Shown: positions 39,664 to 39,767 of the stretch, in pieces
Layout: each line of letters begins with the position of its first letter
How positions within the stretch are numbered: position 1 is the stretch's first letter
Assembly (NCBI RefSeq): GCF_015355765.1
Contig: NZ_JACWNA010000028.1
Span: 1 to 39,767, forward strand
Reading direction: 5' to 3'
DNA length: 39,767 nucleotides
Source of the DNA: Actinomyces haliotis
Lineage (GTDB): Bacteria; Actinomycetota; Actinomycetes; Actinomycetales; Actinomycetaceae
Position numbers and translations under genes: made by a program
The notes under the pieces: generated by a model
What the model saw: only the letters and a program-made list of their open reading frames with translations
What the model was told of the DNA's origin: nothing
The model's database searches: none

Positions 39664-39767
39664 TCAAGCGGCAGCGGGTAGCTGGTGGGTTGGTTGGGGG
39701 TCGTAGAGGGCGCCGTCTCGGATCATGGCGTGCAGGGTGAGGATGCGGCGGTGGGCCAGGGCGATGA
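39664..39767 (-). mobile_element. C-terminal fragment of an IS110-like transposase
   Basis: Reading the minus strand from the window edge, the frame gives IALAHRRILTLHAMIRDGAL followed by a short Pro/Gln/Ala tail and a TGA at 39664-39666. The ALA.RR...L.AM.RDG pattern is the usual C-terminus of IS110/IS1111-family (DEDD, RuvC-like) transposases. The rest lies outside the window. It sits upstream of the cys promoter, so it does not break the operon. Confidence 0.65.

Noticed and set aside
1-39767. tRNA, rRNA genes or a CRISPR array
   Set aside because: No cloverleaf-like stretches, rRNA sequence or regularly spaced identical repeats were seen anywhere in the window.

Overview
The window is GC-rich DNA (by eye about 70% G+C) from an actinobacterium. 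The gene orders clpP1-clpP2-clpX, the treC-treB PTS pair and an actinobacterial cys cluster, and the protein sequences, suggest Actinomycetaceae (Actinomyces/Schaalia-like); this is inference. Both ends lie inside C-terminal pieces of transposase genes (IS481-like on the left, IS110-like on the right), as at contig breaks in repeats.

Layout. 0.26-3.5 kb: the Clp protease module (clpP1, clpP2, clpX) plus an AroQ-type chorismate mutase overlapping clpX. 3.6-10.5 kb: two paralogous long-chain acyl-CoA synthetases on the minus strand flank a large LuxR-type regulator whose N-terminal ATPase-like domain has no recognisable P-loop. 10.7-13.5 kb: valS. 13.6-20.7 kb: an accessory stretch holding a frameshifted BAAT-type hydrolase, three GNAT acetyltransferases, an MmcQ/YjbR protein, a YefM-YoeB toxin-antitoxin pair, an MccF-like S66 peptidase, a BrnT-like toxin with an RHH antitoxin, and a frameshifted NAD-dependent epimerase; two copies of a 58-nt repeat bracket most of it. 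20.7-24.1 kb: proC, a Nudix hydrolase, and an Lrp/AsnC regulator divergent from ornithine cyclodeaminase, so two genes here concern proline. 24.2-31.5 kb: a GH13 enzyme, an SDR, a membrane protein with a collagen-like Gly-Gln-X tract, and the trehalose genes treC (phosphotrehalase) and treB (PTS permease with domain order A-B-C). 31.5-39.5 kb: a minus-strand operon for assimilatory sulfate reduction, cysI-cysH-cysD-cysN-cobA-tauE/safE-cbiX, covering sulfate activation, APS reduction, sulfite reduction, two sirohaem steps and a transporter.

The most interesting signal is upstream of the cys operon. A 29-codon ORF (39443-39532, minus) ends in Trp-Val-Met-Cys-Cys-Gln-Ala-stop. Its ATG sits 7 nt after a TACCGT -10 box, so the transcript is predicted to be leaderless. 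Its last codons form the left arm of a perfect inverted repeat, and two more hairpins lie between it and cysI. This has the layout of a cysteine-responsive attenuator like the polycysteine leaderless sORFs described in mycobacteria. At least seven other starts in the window share the TANNNT-N6/7-start arrangement and lack a Shine-Dalgarno sequence, so leaderless initiation seems common in this genome. A second candidate system is the divergent pair of a tandem-GNAT protein and an MccF-like peptidase, which resembles the MccE/MccF immunity functions against microcin C-like antibiotics.
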